The notes under the pieces: model-generated
Told to the model about the DNA's origin: nothing
Database searches by the model: none
What the model saw: only the letters and a program-made list of their open reading frames with translations
DNA from: Propionibacteriaceae bacterium
Lineage (GTDB): Bacteria > Actinomycetota > Actinomycetes > Propionibacteriales > Propionibacteriaceae
Assembly: GCA_030532825.1 (NCBI GenBank)
Contig: JAUNKK010000014.1
Location: 1-51,153 of the forward strand
Direction: 5' to 3'
Length of the DNA: 51,153 bases
In this document: one piece after another, positions 24,867 to 34,156 of the stretch
Layout of the letters: each line of letters starts with the position of its first letter
Position numbering within the stretch: position 1 is the stretch's first letter
Made by a program: the position numbers and the translations under genes

Positions 24867-26027
24867 ATGTCCCGTCCTGATGTTTCGATCCGACGCCTAC
24901 TCGCCGACGGCTCGGTCACGTCCCGGGCCGAGCTGGCCCGGCACCTGAAGGTTGCCCCGTCTACCGCGTCGGCATGGGTGGGGCAGCTCATCGCCGAAGG
25001 GCTCGTTGTGGAAGACGGGTTTCTGGCTTCCCAGGGTGGGAGGCCACGCCGCCGTCTGCGCCTCAGGCAGCCGCCCGGGCACCTGCTGGTCGCTGACCTC
25101 GGCGGACACCACGCGCGGGTGGGGGTGGCCGATCTCCAGGGGCACGTCACACACACTGCTGCCGACGCGGTAGCGGTCGCAGACGGGCCGGCGGTGGTCC
25201 TTCAGGCCCTAGTTGGCCTGCTGGGTGCCCTACCCGCCGACGGCCCGACCCTCGGGGTTGGGCTGGCCCTGCCGGGGCCTGTGCTGCCCAGCGGGTCAGT
25301 GCGGCTGCCGTCACGGATGCCTGGCTGGGCCGGTTTCCCTGTACGTGAGGCGGCAGCAGAGCGGTTCCGGGCACCTGTGATCGTTGAGAATGATGCGAAT
25401 GCCATGGCCCTCGGCGAGCATCGCGCTCAGCTGGGCAGCCAGGGGCAGTCGATCACGGTCAAGGCGGGCACAGCCATCGGGTCGGGAATCATCGTGAATG
25501 GGCAGCTGTACCGGGGGGCCACGTTCGCCGCCGGGGACGTCACCCACACGCGCGTCGAGGCGGCGGGGCCACGGCCGTGCAGCTGCGGGAAGCTCGGCTG
25601 CCTGGAGACCATCGCCTCTGGGGCTGGAATCGTCGCCCGGCTCAGCGAGCAAGGCTCCACCGTCGCCACCACCGCCGACGCCCTGAGCTTGGCCGCCAAC
25701 GGCAACCCCCTGGCCACCACCATGATCCGCACAGCCGGCTCCCATCTAGGCGAGGTGCTCAGCCCCGTGGTCAGCTTCTTCAACCCCGACGCGGTGTTTC
25801 TGACCGGCGGGCTCGCGTCCTCACAGCACTTCATCTCAGCCGTCCGCGCCCAGATCTACGACGGCTGCCACCCCCTGATGACCGAGTCGCTGCGGATCGA
25901 GGCGGCTTCTTTGGGAGCCGATGCTGGGCTTCATGGCCTGGCCCTGCTGGCCGCCGTCGCCGCCCAGTCTTCGGCCCAACCGCCGGAGCGTCGCCGGGCT
26001 AAAACCTCAGCGTCAACGACCCCGTAG
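24867..26027 (+). CDS. ROK-family transcriptional repressor
   Basis: A 386-residue regulator. Residues 1-70 form a winged helix (SIRRLLADGSVTSRAELARHLKVAPSTAS AWVGQLIAEGLV, written here with a break), followed by a ROK sugar-binding domain with VENDANAMALGEH, GTAIGSGIIVNGQLYRG and the complete zinc motif CSCGKLGCLE. Family members (NagC, XylR) bind DNA until a sugar is bound. It is divergent from the ABC/fucosidase operon, with the palindrome at 24692-24715 between them, and most likely represses that operon. Confidence 0.9.
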   Translation: MSRPDVSIRRLLADGSVTSRAELARHLKVAPSTASAWVGQLIAEGLVVEDGFLASQGGRPRRRLRLRQPPGHLLVADLGGHHARVGVADLQGHVTHTAADAVAVADGPAVVLQALVGLLGALPADGPTLGVGLALPGPVLPSGSVRLPSRMPGWAGFPVREAAAERFRAPVIVENDANAMALGEHRAQLGSQGQSITVKAGTAIGSGIIVNGQLYRGATFAAGDVTHTRVEAAGPRPCSCGKLGCLETIASGAGIVARLSEQGSTVATTADALSLAANGNPLATTMIRTAGSHLGEVLSPVVSFFNPDAVFLTGGLASSQHFISAVRAQIYDGCHPLMTESLRIEAASLGADAGLHGLALLAAVAAQSSAQPPERRRAKTSASTTP

Positions 26028-26036
26028 GCTTGTGCC

Positions 26037-26810
26037 ATGTTGATTGGCGCGCACGTTGATGCAGCGGACACGATCCCCCAGGCCACGGCCGCCGGAGCGG
26101 ACATCGCCCAGGTGATGCTCGGGGATCCGCAGTCCTGGAAGAAGCCCACCGTCCCCGATGGCTTGGGCGCCCAGGCCGCGGCAGCCGGGATCGGGCTGTA
26201 TGTGCACGCGGCCTATGTCATCAACGTCGCCTCCACGAACAACCGGATCCGCATCCCGTCGCGGAAGCTGCTGCAGCAGACCATCGACGCGGCCAGCCAG
26301 ATCGGAGCGCGCGGCGTAATCGTCCACGGCGGGCATGTCACCGCCAACGAGGATCAGCGGGCGGGTTACGCAAACTGGCGCAAGTGCGTTGATGGTCTAG
26401 ACGCGAAGGTGCCGGTGCTGATCGAGAACACCGCCGGTGGCAACAAGGCGATGATGCGCCACCTGGAGTCCATCCGGGCTCTGTGGGACGAGCTCGACGG
26501 GGCCGAGAACCTGGAGCGGATCGGGCTATGCGTGGACACCTGCCACGCGCACGCGGCTGGCCTGGACCTAGCGACGCTGGCAGCCGACCTCAGGGCCATC
26601 ACGGGACGCATCGACTTGGTCCACTGCAACGACTCCCGCGACGCGGCGGGCTCGGGCCGCGACCGCCACGCCCCCCTCGGCCAGGGCCACATCCCTCCGG
26701 ACGCGCTACTGACCATGGTGCGGGCCGCCCACGCCCCCGTGATCCTGGAAACCCCATCGGAGAACCACGCGCAGGAAATCGCCTGGCTACGGCAGCAGCT
26801 GGATGGGTGA
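26037..26810 (+). CDS. nfo: Endonuclease IV-like AP endonuclease
   Basis: A 257-residue TIM-barrel protein of the AP endonuclease 2 family, which cuts DNA at abasic sites using three zinc ions. Zinc ligands are visible: IGAHV at the start, YVHAAYVINVAS, VIVHGGHV, VLIENTAGG, LCVDTCHAHAAG, LVHCNDSRD...GRDRHAPLGQGHI, and VILETPS. Starts 9 bp after the ROK repressor stop, so may be read on the same transcript. A short decayed duplicate of its 3' region lies at 26981-27031. Confidence 0.92.
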   Translation: MLIGAHVDAADTIPQATAAGADIAQVMLGDPQSWKKPTVPDGLGAQAAAAGIGLYVHAAYVINVASTNNRIRIPSRKLLQQTIDAASQIGARGVIVHGGHVTANEDQRAGYANWRKCVDGLDAKVPVLIENTAGGNKAMMRHLESIRALWDELDGAENLERIGLCVDTCHAHAAGLDLATLAADLRAITGRIDLVHCNDSRDAAGSGRDRHAPLGQGHIPPDALLTMVRAAHAPVILETPSENHAQEIAWLRQQLDG

Positions 26811-27087
26811 GAGCTGCCCGGCCGCCGCCCAGTAGCTACTTGTTTTGCCTGGCCCATCGGGCTCCGGCGATGACGCGCAACAGGGGCAACGGCGTTGTGC
26901 CCGCGAATCATGGAGGGGAGGTTTCTCGGCATCCCCTTCCCGGACTAGTGGTGGCAGCAAGCTGGCGCCCAAGCCGCGGAGCATCACAGGTCACATCGGC
27001 CTAGTCCACTGCAACGGCTCGCGCGGCGAGCGATGACTCCGCCGGCAGATATGAGTGCCTCATTTATTAGGCAGCACTGCGCAGATT
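26811..27087. other. Intergenic region with a vestige of a second nfo-like gene
   Basis: The 51 bp at 26981-27031 translate to ITGHIGLVHCNGSRGER, matching ITGRIDLVHCNDSRDAA of the adjacent nfo gene, with 13 consecutive identical bases in the centre. The rest of this region shows no gene. Confidence 0.55.
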
Positions 27088-27115
27088 TTGCTTGGCGACC
27101 CCACCCTGCTAACAT
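27088..27115 (+). promoter_or_regulatory. Candidate promoter of the pilus locus
   Basis: TTGCTT at 27088-27093, 16-bp spacer, TAACAT at 27110-27115, about 70 bp upstream of the tip pilin start. Confidence 0.45.
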
Positions 27116-27186
27116 GCCGGAAAATACACGTTGGAATAGGAGTTCTGGGGTACACTTCGCGTTTCCCAGGCTCTCTGGCGGGGGGC

Positions 27187-30100
27187 ATGGTGATGTTTCT
27201 GGGGGGACGCCGTAGTAGCGGCGAGAGTACGTGGTCACGTTTTGTGCGCACAGGCATATGCACCGGCATTGCCTTCGGGCTTATCGTAGGGGCCGATTAT
27301 GGTGCTGGGGCCATAGCAGCCGCCGAAGATTCGAATATCTCCGGCGACGCCGCAACGCGAGGGCAGCCGGCAACGCCGACCACAACGACAGAGCCCTCGG
27401 GCGGGGAAAGCAGCACACCGGACGCCGCTCCGCAGACGGCCACCGCGGAAGCTACCAACGCTTCCCCATCCGCTGGAGATACCGGGATTGCCACAGAATC
27501 CGCGGAGAACGAAGACGCTTCCGAACCTGCGATGACCGTCCGCGGAACACCGACGGCCGGCCCGCTCCCCGCAGTGTTCGCCACCGGAGGTTCAGGGCGT
27601 TTCAAGGAATCCCTCCAATGGCTCCAGTGGGCTGACTACTCGGACTTCGCTGGCATCGAGAAGCCGAACGTCCCCATCCTCGACTATGGCCAGGAAAAAG
27701 TCTTCACGAACTTCCGCGATATGGGTGAAGCCGGACGCCTGATGACTACCTGCACCCTGTCCGATCTTCAGCATCTCGGCCATGCACAGGAGGTCAGTGA
27801 AGCCCAGGCGAAGGGCCCACTCGTGGCCACTATTCCCGGGGCTTGGGCGGGCGATGCTCTCGACAATTTGTACAACGTCGGCGGCGCCGCTGGTTGGAGC
27901 GACGGAAGCGCGGAATGGCATGAGCCCCTCGTATATCCGAGGGACTATATCAATCACAACCAGATGGTCATCGGCCTGGCCAATGGTTATGCCTATAACG
28001 GCAACCAGACATGGGATGGTCAGCCCTGGGGCACACCGGGATCAAGCACCACCCCTACGGGTTACAAAGCGCGCGTGAGCTTTGACGTCAGGTGCTTGGC
28101 CGAACTAGTGGCGCCCGATGGCTCGAAGCAACCAGTACCGTTGAGTGGCCTGGTCTTCGCCGATGCTGAGGCTTCTAGCACCCGCAGCACCAGCGACGAA
28201 TACGAAAACGAATGGGTGCAGGCCTCGGTGCAGCCGGGTGTGACGTGGCGGGTACTCGACACTTTGCGAAGCGCCAATTGCCAGGACACGAGGGGCGGAA
28301 CCGGACAGCAGATCACCACTAACGGGGTGCTCTCCGACGCGGGTCGCACCCTACAGCTCAGGCCCACCGGGCAGGAGTGCGTGTACCAGAACAACGGGAG
28401 GTATTCCAAGCCCAATGGCCTAGGCGGTCCCGACGCGGTCATGTTCATGGAAGGAGCCACAAGCGCCACTATCACGCTCCAGGGATCGGGGTACAGCGCC
28501 GTCGCCCTTGGGCTCATCATCGCCACAGACTTCGGTGACGCTCCCGAGTCCTACGGAAAGGCATCCTCCCTATTCCAGCCCACGTGGCAGGGGGGCGCCG
28601 TTGATTCGACGCAGGACCTTTTCACCGTGAACCCTCAAGCTAATTTCGGCCAGCCCAACACTCGGCTTGGCGATCACATTGACGCTGAGGGCAACCAGCT
28701 CCACAGCTCCGACGCCCAGGGGGACGACCGCGGTGGAAGCCCAGACGACGAGGATGGTCTCGCCCTGCCCCCCGACGGTATTCGCACCCAGCCTGGTGCG
28801 ACATGGACGCAGCAGGTGTCCTGCACTGGCCCCGGCAGGGTCGCGGGATGGGTTGACTGGAACCACAATGGCACCTTCGAAGCCGGTGAGAAGAGCAACG
28901 AGCCGACCTGCGCGGCGGGCAGCGCACACCTCGACTGGACAGTCCCCACAGACGTTGTGCGTAGTGTGGATGGCGAAACCGGAAGCCAACCCGACACGTT
29001 CATGCGCGTCCGCATCGCAGGTGATCCCGTCCCCATCATACCGGTGGGCAACGGGCCAGCGGGCGAGGAAAACGAGGACGATGTTCCCGCTCCCCTAATG
29101 CCAACGGGCAATACGACGACGGGGGAGGTCGAGGACTACAAGGTCGCGGTACGGGTACCTACCCTTGAACTCATCAAGAACGTCGATGGAAAATACGCGA
29201 GTGCTGAAGTTCCCATGCTCAATGCTGACCGATGGACGCTGACGGGACAGCAGGGCGCGGAAACCGACGCGCATCACCTGGTGACGGGCAAGGGCACTGC
29301 CGGGCGGAACATCGTCGCCTCGGGTGAATTCGCCTTGTCTGAGACGTCGGATGACCCGAGCGCAGTCGGCTATGAGGCATCCGCTTGGGCATGCCGACAG
29401 ACCGACGGCACCAACGCCGGCAGCCAGGCTTATTCCTCAGTCGTCACGGAGTCGAGTGTCGTGGTCAAGAACCAAGACCGCGTGACATGCGAAATCACCA
29501 ATACGACGAAACCAGGGGCGCTGGTTTGGAAGAAAATCGATGAGGCAGCAACGCCCCTTGCTGGTTCAGAGTGGACGCTCACGGGACCGGAAGTACCTGG
29601 CAATACTGTCGTCACCGACTGCACACAGGCACCCTGCCCAACCGGCTCCTATGCCGACCAGGATCCCGCGGCAGGTTCCTTCGAGTTGACGGGCCTGAAG
29701 TGGGGAACCTATTCCGTGACCGAAAGCAACGCTCCCATTGGGTACAACCAGATCACAGCAGCGTTCACATTCCCACAGATCACCGGTGCTGCGCCAAGAG
29801 CGCAGCTGGAGAACAGTCCGGGCCCCGATGGCACTGTCATTGATCAGGGCATCGTGAACAAGAGACTGACTGGCTCAGTGGCTTGGAGCAAAGAGGACAT
29901 ACGTTCCAATGCGCTGGCTGGTTCAGAATGGACGCTCACCGGTCCCGGTGTCCCAGCAGGAACCACAGTCGTTGACTGTGTGGCCAGCACAGCCGATCAG
30001 TGCGCCGCGAGCGCGTACGCCGATACCGACCCGAAGGCAGGGTCCTTCAAGGTAATAGGCTTGTCGTGGAGCAATGACCAGATGTATTCACTTCAGGAGA

Positions 30101-30327
30101 GCGCAGCTCCCGCCGGATATCAACTCGACGCAACGCTCCATGAGTTCATGATCACCACCGATGCATTGGATTACGTCTTCGCTGCCGCATTCCAAAACCG
30201 GCCACGGGAGGGGCTAAACATACCGTTGACCGGCGGCATGGGCGCCGACGCGCTGCTGATCGCAGGAGGCGTGCTGATCGCGGCTGCGATCGCAAGCGGC
30301 GCCGCTATCCGGAGGCGTCGTACGTGA
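27187..30327 (+). CDS. Large surface/tip pilin with SpaA-like repeats
   Basis: A 1046-residue secreted protein. N-terminal export signal with a long n-region, then hydrophobic ICTGIAFGLIVG and an A-A-A-E cleavage region. A Thr/Pro/Glu-rich linker follows, then a CshA-like non-repetitive adhesive domain, a segment ending GEVEDYKV as seen in actinobacterial adhesins, and two or three SpaA-type collagen-binding-B folds. The paired repeats LVWKKIDEAATPLAGSEWTL and VAWSKEDIRSNALAGSEWTL are about 120 residues apart. The tail IPLTGG, hydrophobic helix, RRRR is a cell-wall sorting signal with Ile for the usual Leu. ATG 27187 or 27193 could be the start; an ORF back to 27055 crosses the promoter. It should cap pili built from the next gene's product. 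Confidence 0.87.
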   Translation: MVMFLGGRRSSGESTWSRFVRTGICTGIAFGLIVGADYGAGAIAAAEDSNISGDAATRGQPATPTTTTEPSGGESSTPDAAPQTATAEATNASPSAGDTGIATESAENEDASEPAMTVRGTPTAGPLPAVFATGGSGRFKESLQWLQWADYSDFAGIEKPNVPILDYGQEKVFTNFRDMGEAGRLMTTCTLSDLQHLGHAQEVSEAQAKGPLVATIPGAWAGDALDNLYNVGGAAGWSDGSAEWHEPLVYPRDYINHNQMVIGLANGYAYNGNQTWDGQPWGTPGSSTTPTGYKARVSFDVRCLAELVAPDGSKQPVPLSGLVFADAEASSTRSTSDEYENEWVQASVQPGVTWRVLDTLRSANCQDTRGGTGQQITTNGVLSDAGRTLQLRPTGQECVYQNNGRYSKPNGLGGPDAVMFMEGATSATITLQGSGYSAVALGLIIATDFGDAPESYGKASSLFQPTWQGGAVDSTQDLFTVNPQANFGQPNTRLGDHIDAEGNQLHSSDAQGDDRGGSPDDEDGLALPPDGIRTQPGATWTQQVSCTGPGRVAGWVDWNHNGTFEAGEKSNEPTCAAGSAHLDWTVPTDVVRSVDGETGSQPDTFMRVRIAGDPVPIIPVGNGPAGEENEDDVPAPLMPTGNTTTGEVEDYKVAVRVPTLELIKNVDGKYASAEVPMLNADRWTLTGQQGAETDAHHLVTGKGTAGRNIVASGEFALSETSDDPSAVGYEASAWACRQTDGTNAGSQAYSSVVTESSVVVKNQDRVTCEITNTTKPGALVWKKIDEAATPLAGSEWTLTGPEVPGNTVVTDCTQAPCPTGSYADQDPAAGSFELTGLKWGTYSVTESNAPIGYNQITAAFTFPQITGAAPRAQLENSPGPDGTVIDQGIVNKRLTGSVAWSKEDIRSNALAGSEWTLTGPGVPAGTTVVDCVASTADQCAASAYADTDPKAGSFKVIGLSWSNDQMYSLQESAAPAGYQLDATLHEFMITTDALDYVFAAAFQNRPREGLNIPLTGGMGADALLIAGGVLIAAAIASGAAIRRRRT

Positions 30328-30478
30328 TACCGACCTTGACTGCCACAGGATCTGTGCGGGTCAGGCGGCTCGGCTATACGGTGAATTTCGGTTAACCGCG
30401 CGCAGCCACTCAAAAACCAAAGCCCGAACCGGACCGTCATCAGCGATACCGGTTCTAAAAAGAAGAGGGGGAATTCTG
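30328..30478. other. Intergenic region between tip and shaft pilin genes
   Basis: About 150 bp, no gene and no strong hairpin. AGAGGGGG at 30463-30470 serves the next gene. Confidence 0.4.
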
Positions 30479-32053
30479 ATGAATAGAAATACCCATCCCT
30501 TCGGCCGGCGCATGAGTGCCGCTGCCGGGATCATGGCATGGGGTCTGATTGGCCTGGCCGGGGGCACAACGATGGCTGAAGCTGACGAGGGACCGCCCTA
30601 TGGAAACATTGATCAGCAGGCAACAGGGTCGATCATTGTTCACAAACATCTCAACGGCGATGGAACCGAGGGCAAGCCAGACGGCAGCGGACGGGAGGGG
30701 ACGAAACCCGTTGACAACGTGACTTTCGCCGCCTACCCAATCACCAGCTTGGACCTCTCAAAGGCAGCGGACTGGACCACCTTGTCGACGCTGCAGGTTC
30801 CCGATGATTCCTGCGCTGACCCGGCGAACCCGACACTCACTGGACAGGTCCTCGGCGGCTCCGCAGGCGAGGCCACGACCGCGGGGGGCGGTATCGCTAC
30901 CATCGCCGGACTACCCGTCAAGGCGTACCTCGTGTGCGAAACCAAAGCACCCTCCAACATCGTTCAGAAGGCGAAGCCTTTCGTCGTGACGATCCCCTAC
31001 CCCAACACCGCCAACGGCGGAGAGGGTAACTGGCTCTACAACGTCAATGTCTACCCGAAGAACGAAGAGGTCTCAATCGACAAGACAGTTGATCCGCAGG
31101 CGCAAAATGGCTACGGCCTCGGCTCCGTCGTCACCTTCCCGGTGACGACCATCGTTCCTACCCTGGACGCCGCATCCTACTTCAAGTACTACCAGGTCAA
31201 GGACGTCATGGATGCCCGCTTCACCAATGTGAGTGCCTCCAAGGTCACCCTCGGCGGGAACGTGCTAACACCAGGCGTCGAATACAACGTCGTGGTTGAC
31301 CAGAACACTGTCATGGTGAACTTCACGCGGGCGGGTCTAACCGCCCTCAAGAACGCACCGGGCGCAGAAGTCCAGGTCTTCTTCCAGGGCACCGTGTCCT
31401 CGATTGGCGATGGCAGCATCAAGAACAAGGCCCAGCTCATCACCGACACCGAGTACGCCACCACTCCCCCGCCGAATGAGCCCCCGACCCCTCCGATTCC
31501 GCCGAACCCCCCGGAGAGCCCCGAGGTGGTCACTCACTGGGGTGACGTCCAAGTCCTCAAGGTCGACGCAAATAAGCAGGACAAGGGCCTGCAAGGCGCA
31601 ACTTTCCAGGTGTACGAAGCTCAGGATCCCTATGCCGCGGACTGCTCTACTGCGCAGCGAACCGGCACCCCCATCCAGGTAGCGGGCCAGACGACCTTCA
31701 CATCGGGAGCGAATGGTGTTGTGTCGATTGCCGGGCTCTTCGTCTCTGATTCGAAGAATGCTCCAGTCAATGCGGACCACCGATGCTACGTCCTGGTGGA
31801 AACCACTGCCCCAGCAGGTTTCGTTCTGCCGCCCGACCCCGAAACCCCGCTCACTGTCAAGATCGGCCAAACGGAAACCGCGACTGCCTACGACGCGACA
31901 ATCCCGAACACCAAGGAGCGGGTGCCTGGTCTTCCGATGACCGGCGCCGCCAGTCAGCTGCTTATGACTGCCGGCGGCATTTCCCTCCTGGTCATCGCTG
32001 GTATCGCTGTCGCGATCATCCGCTCGCGTAAGCGGAGGATCGCTGCGGAGTGA
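30479..32053 (+). CDS. Major pilin (FimA/SpaA-type fimbrial shaft protein)
   Basis: A 524-residue pilin. Signal peptide (about 1-34), then GSIIVHKHLNGDG as in FimA-type shafts. The pilin motif is WLYNVNVYPKN; the Lys of YPKN (residue 194) is the one class C sortases join to the LPxTG Thr of the next subunit. A Pro-rich hinge NEPPTPPIPPNPP, a second Cna-B-like domain with E-box YVLVETTAPAGF, and sorting signal LPMTG (485-489), hydrophobic helix and RSRKRR follow. Strong ribosome site seven bases before ATG. Hairpins after the stop probably set the pilin:sortase ratio. Confidence 0.95.
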   Translation: MNRNTHPFGRRMSAAAGIMAWGLIGLAGGTTMAEADEGPPYGNIDQQATGSIIVHKHLNGDGTEGKPDGSGREGTKPVDNVTFAAYPITSLDLSKAADWTTLSTLQVPDDSCADPANPTLTGQVLGGSAGEATTAGGGIATIAGLPVKAYLVCETKAPSNIVQKAKPFVVTIPYPNTANGGEGNWLYNVNVYPKNEEVSIDKTVDPQAQNGYGLGSVVTFPVTTIVPTLDAASYFKYYQVKDVMDARFTNVSASKVTLGGNVLTPGVEYNVVVDQNTVMVNFTRAGLTALKNAPGAEVQVFFQGTVSSIGDGSIKNKAQLITDTEYATTPPPNEPPTPPIPPNPPESPEVVTHWGDVQVLKVDANKQDKGLQGATFQVYEAQDPYAADCSTAQRTGTPIQVAGQTTFTSGANGVVSIAGLFVSDSKNAPVNADHRCYVLVETTAPAGFVLPPDPETPLTVKIGQTETATAYDATIPNTKERVPGLPMTGAASQLLMTAGGISLLVIAGIAVAIIRSRKRRIAAE

Positions 32054-32061
32054 AACGTCGT

Positions 32062-32137
32062 CCAGGCCCGGCTTAAGCCTGGGGCTTGACCACGAAGCAG
32101 TGTGGTGGAGAGGCCGCTGCGCCTTTCCACCACACTG
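32062..32137 (+). terminator. Tandem hairpins between shaft pilin and sortase genes
   Basis: A small hairpin (CCAGGC at 32062-32067 with GCCTGG at 32077-32082) is followed by a 16-bp stem with one G-U pair: CAGTGTGGTGGAGAGG (32098-32113) and CCTTTCCACCACACTG (32122-32137), loop 8 nt. No T-run follows. Likely a partial terminator or 3' stabiliser lowering sortase expression relative to pilin. Confidence 0.65.
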
Positions 32138-32158
32138 TGGGTAAGGAGGGCTGAAAGA

Positions 32159-33061
32159 ATGGCTTCGCATGCCGCTACACAGCGGCCTACAAGCGCATGG
32201 CGCTTCTCGTGGGCCTCGCTTGTACCCGCCATCATCGCGTCCATTGGCATGGCTGTGCTGACCTACCCATCCATCGCAAGCTGGATCTCCCAGTACAACC
32301 AGTCACAGATCGTCACCGGATACGAGGATAGCGTCACGGCGGCGAATCCCCCGCCTGCAGAGCAGTTGGCCCAGGCACGCGCCTACAACGACGCCCTCAA
32401 CGCCGGCGCCGTCCTGGAGGCGGACACCAACATTCCGACGGGCGCTGGGGCCATCGCCGATGACTCACTCGACTACGACTCCATCCTGCGGGCCACGTCG
32501 GATGGCCTCATGGCCCGGTTGAAGATCCCTTCCATTGACCTTGACCTGCCCGTCTATCACGGCACCGCGGACGCGACCCTCCTCATGGGTATCGGACATC
32601 TTGAAGGAACCTCTCTCCCAGTGGGCGGAGCCAGCACGCACGCGGTACTCACGGGGCACCGCGGCCTCGCTCAGGCTGAGATGTTCACCCACCTGGACCG
32701 GGTCGCCGTGGGCGATACCTTCACCGTCGAGGTCTTCGGGGAGGTGCTCGCCTACCAGGTCGTCGAAACACAGGTGGTGGCGCCGTCCGATACGGAACCC
32801 TTGAAAGTGGCGGAGGGGCGCGACCTCATCACCCTGGTGACCTGCACGCCCCTGGGCATCAACACCCATCGCATCCTCGTGATCGGAGAACGCATCCTAC
32901 CCACGCCAACGGGAGTCCTGGATGCCGCTGGTCAGGCTCCAGAACTCCCAAGATTCCCCTGGTGGGCGGTTGGTCTAGCAGCTGGGACTAGCCTCTTAGG
33001 CCTGTATATCTGGTGGTCAGGTTATCCTGTGAAACGACGTGATCCGACAGGCCGCACCTGA
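32159..33061 (+). CDS. srtC: Class C (pilus-type) sortase
   Basis: A 300-residue membrane-anchored transpeptidase. An N-terminal helix (about 18-37), sortase barrel with catalytic His167 in TGHRG, Cys229 in TLVTCTP and Arg238 in GINTHR, and a C-terminal helix WWAVGLAAGTSLLGLYIWW, which is characteristic of class C enzymes. It polymerises the LPMTG shaft pilin and probably adds the tip protein. AAGGAGG ten bases before ATG 32159; the longer frame to 32102 runs through the hairpin. Its last 74 bases overlap the convergent DUF418 gene. Confidence 0.94.
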   Translation: MASHAATQRPTSAWRFSWASLVPAIIASIGMAVLTYPSIASWISQYNQSQIVTGYEDSVTAANPPPAEQLAQARAYNDALNAGAVLEADTNIPTGAGAIADDSLDYDSILRATSDGLMARLKIPSIDLDLPVYHGTADATLLMGIGHLEGTSLPVGGASTHAVLTGHRGLAQAEMFTHLDRVAVGDTFTVEVFGEVLAYQVVETQVVAPSDTEPLKVAEGRDLITLVTCTPLGINTHRILVIGERILPTPTGVLDAAGQAPELPRFPWWAVGLAAGTSLLGLYIWWSGYPVKRRDPTGRT

Positions 33062-34058
33062 TTCCACGATCAGGAGCAGTCGACACGCGCCGCAGCGGCA
33101 CCAGCTCCCACCAGGTGATGCAGCGCCACACCCACTCGATCGGGCCGTAGCGGAAGCACGCCAGCCACACCCTCGACAGCACCGACTGCACCACCAGCAC
33201 ACCGACCGCCGTGAGCATGGTCGGCAGCAGGTCGGTCTGATGTGCCCAGTCCAGCTGCAAGCCGATCGGGACGACGATGAAACTGGCGGTCACGTAGTTC
33301 GTCAGCGCCATGCACCCCAGGGGCTCGAAGAACGCGCAGAGGAGGCGCTGCGCAGGGGAGGCGAACAGCAGCGCCAGCACACCGATGTACAGCAGGGCCA
33401 TCACACCGCCGGCGAGGCTGCCCTCATCACTGAACCGCGGGTCCCCAGGGACGCTGGCCTGGGCCAGCAGCGCCGGCACGGTCGCCACCGCCAGCGCCCC
33501 CGTCGCCAGCCACACGATCCAGTTGGGGCGCTCCAAACGCTCGGGGACGCCGAACATCACCGCCGCGGCGCCGAGTAGGAATAGCCCCGGCGTACCTGCC
33601 ACCCCGCCGCCGAACATCCCATACGCCACGCCAGTGCCGGCTACGCCGAGCGCCAGCAGCACCCAACGGGGCGCCCACACCACGAGTGGCAGGCAGAGCA
33701 GGCCGACGATGGCATACGGTTTCAGGACCTCTCCCGGGTAGACGAGGGTGTGTGCCACACCAATCGCGAACAGCGCCACCAACCGAAGCAGCAACGTCGC
33801 TGCCGGGCGCTTCCCACGCCGCCGGGCAGAGGCCGCGATGAACGCCAGGCTCGCCCCGAACATCAGCTCGAAGATGGGAACGAACCGGCCTCCCACCAGG
33901 TAATTCAGCCCCTGCTGGATGGGGGCCTGGGCCAGGGTGGGGTTCAGCACCTCACCGCCGTATCTGGTGATGTCCTTGATGTTCACCAGCAGGATGCCCG
34001 CGATGGCGAAGCCACGCAGGGTGTCGAGGAATCGGAATCGTGTCGTTAGCCGTGTCAT
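32988..34058 (-). CDS. DUF418 family membrane protein
   Basis: A 356-residue polytopic membrane protein. The start FLDTLRGFAIAGILLVNI is typical of the DUF418/YeiB family, and the C-terminal DUF418 part has PLGCMALTNYVTASFI and RYGPIEWVWRCITWWELVPLRR. Function is unknown in the family, sometimes linked to transport or acyl transfer. The protein continues about 35 residues past the usual family end, and this extension overlaps the sortase gene tail to tail. A GAGG site lies ten bases before the ATG. Confidence 0.85.
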   Translation of the reverse strand: MTRLTTRFRFLDTLRGFAIAGILLVNIKDITRYGGEVLNPTLAQAPIQQGLNYLVGGRFVPIFELMFGASLAFIAASARRRGKRPAATLLLRLVALFAIGVAHTLVYPGEVLKPYAIVGLLCLPLVVWAPRWVLLALGVAGTGVAYGMFGGGVAGTPGLFLLGAAAVMFGVPERLERPNWIVWLATGALAVATVPALLAQASVPGDPRFSDEGSLAGGVMALLYIGVLALLFASPAQRLLCAFFEPLGCMALTNYVTASFIVVPIGLQLDWAHQTDLLPTMLTAVGVLVVQSVLSRVWLACFRYGPIEWVWRCITWWELVPLRRVSTAPDRGIRCGLSDHVVSQDNLTTRYTGLRG

Positions 34059-34156
34059 GACTCAAGCCTCGCTTCCCGCCCTGACCGTCTGCCAGGGCCG
34101 CGGGCCCGGATCCCAACCGGCAGTGGAACCGGTCGGCTGAAGTTCCACCCACGGGA

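Noticed and set aside
27055-27186. Upstream extension of the tip pilin, including GSTAQILLGDP resembling nfo AQVMLGDP
   Set aside because: It spans the likely promoter and lacks a ribosome site. The nfo resemblance is seven residues only and in a different order from the 26981 vestige, so coincidence is likely.
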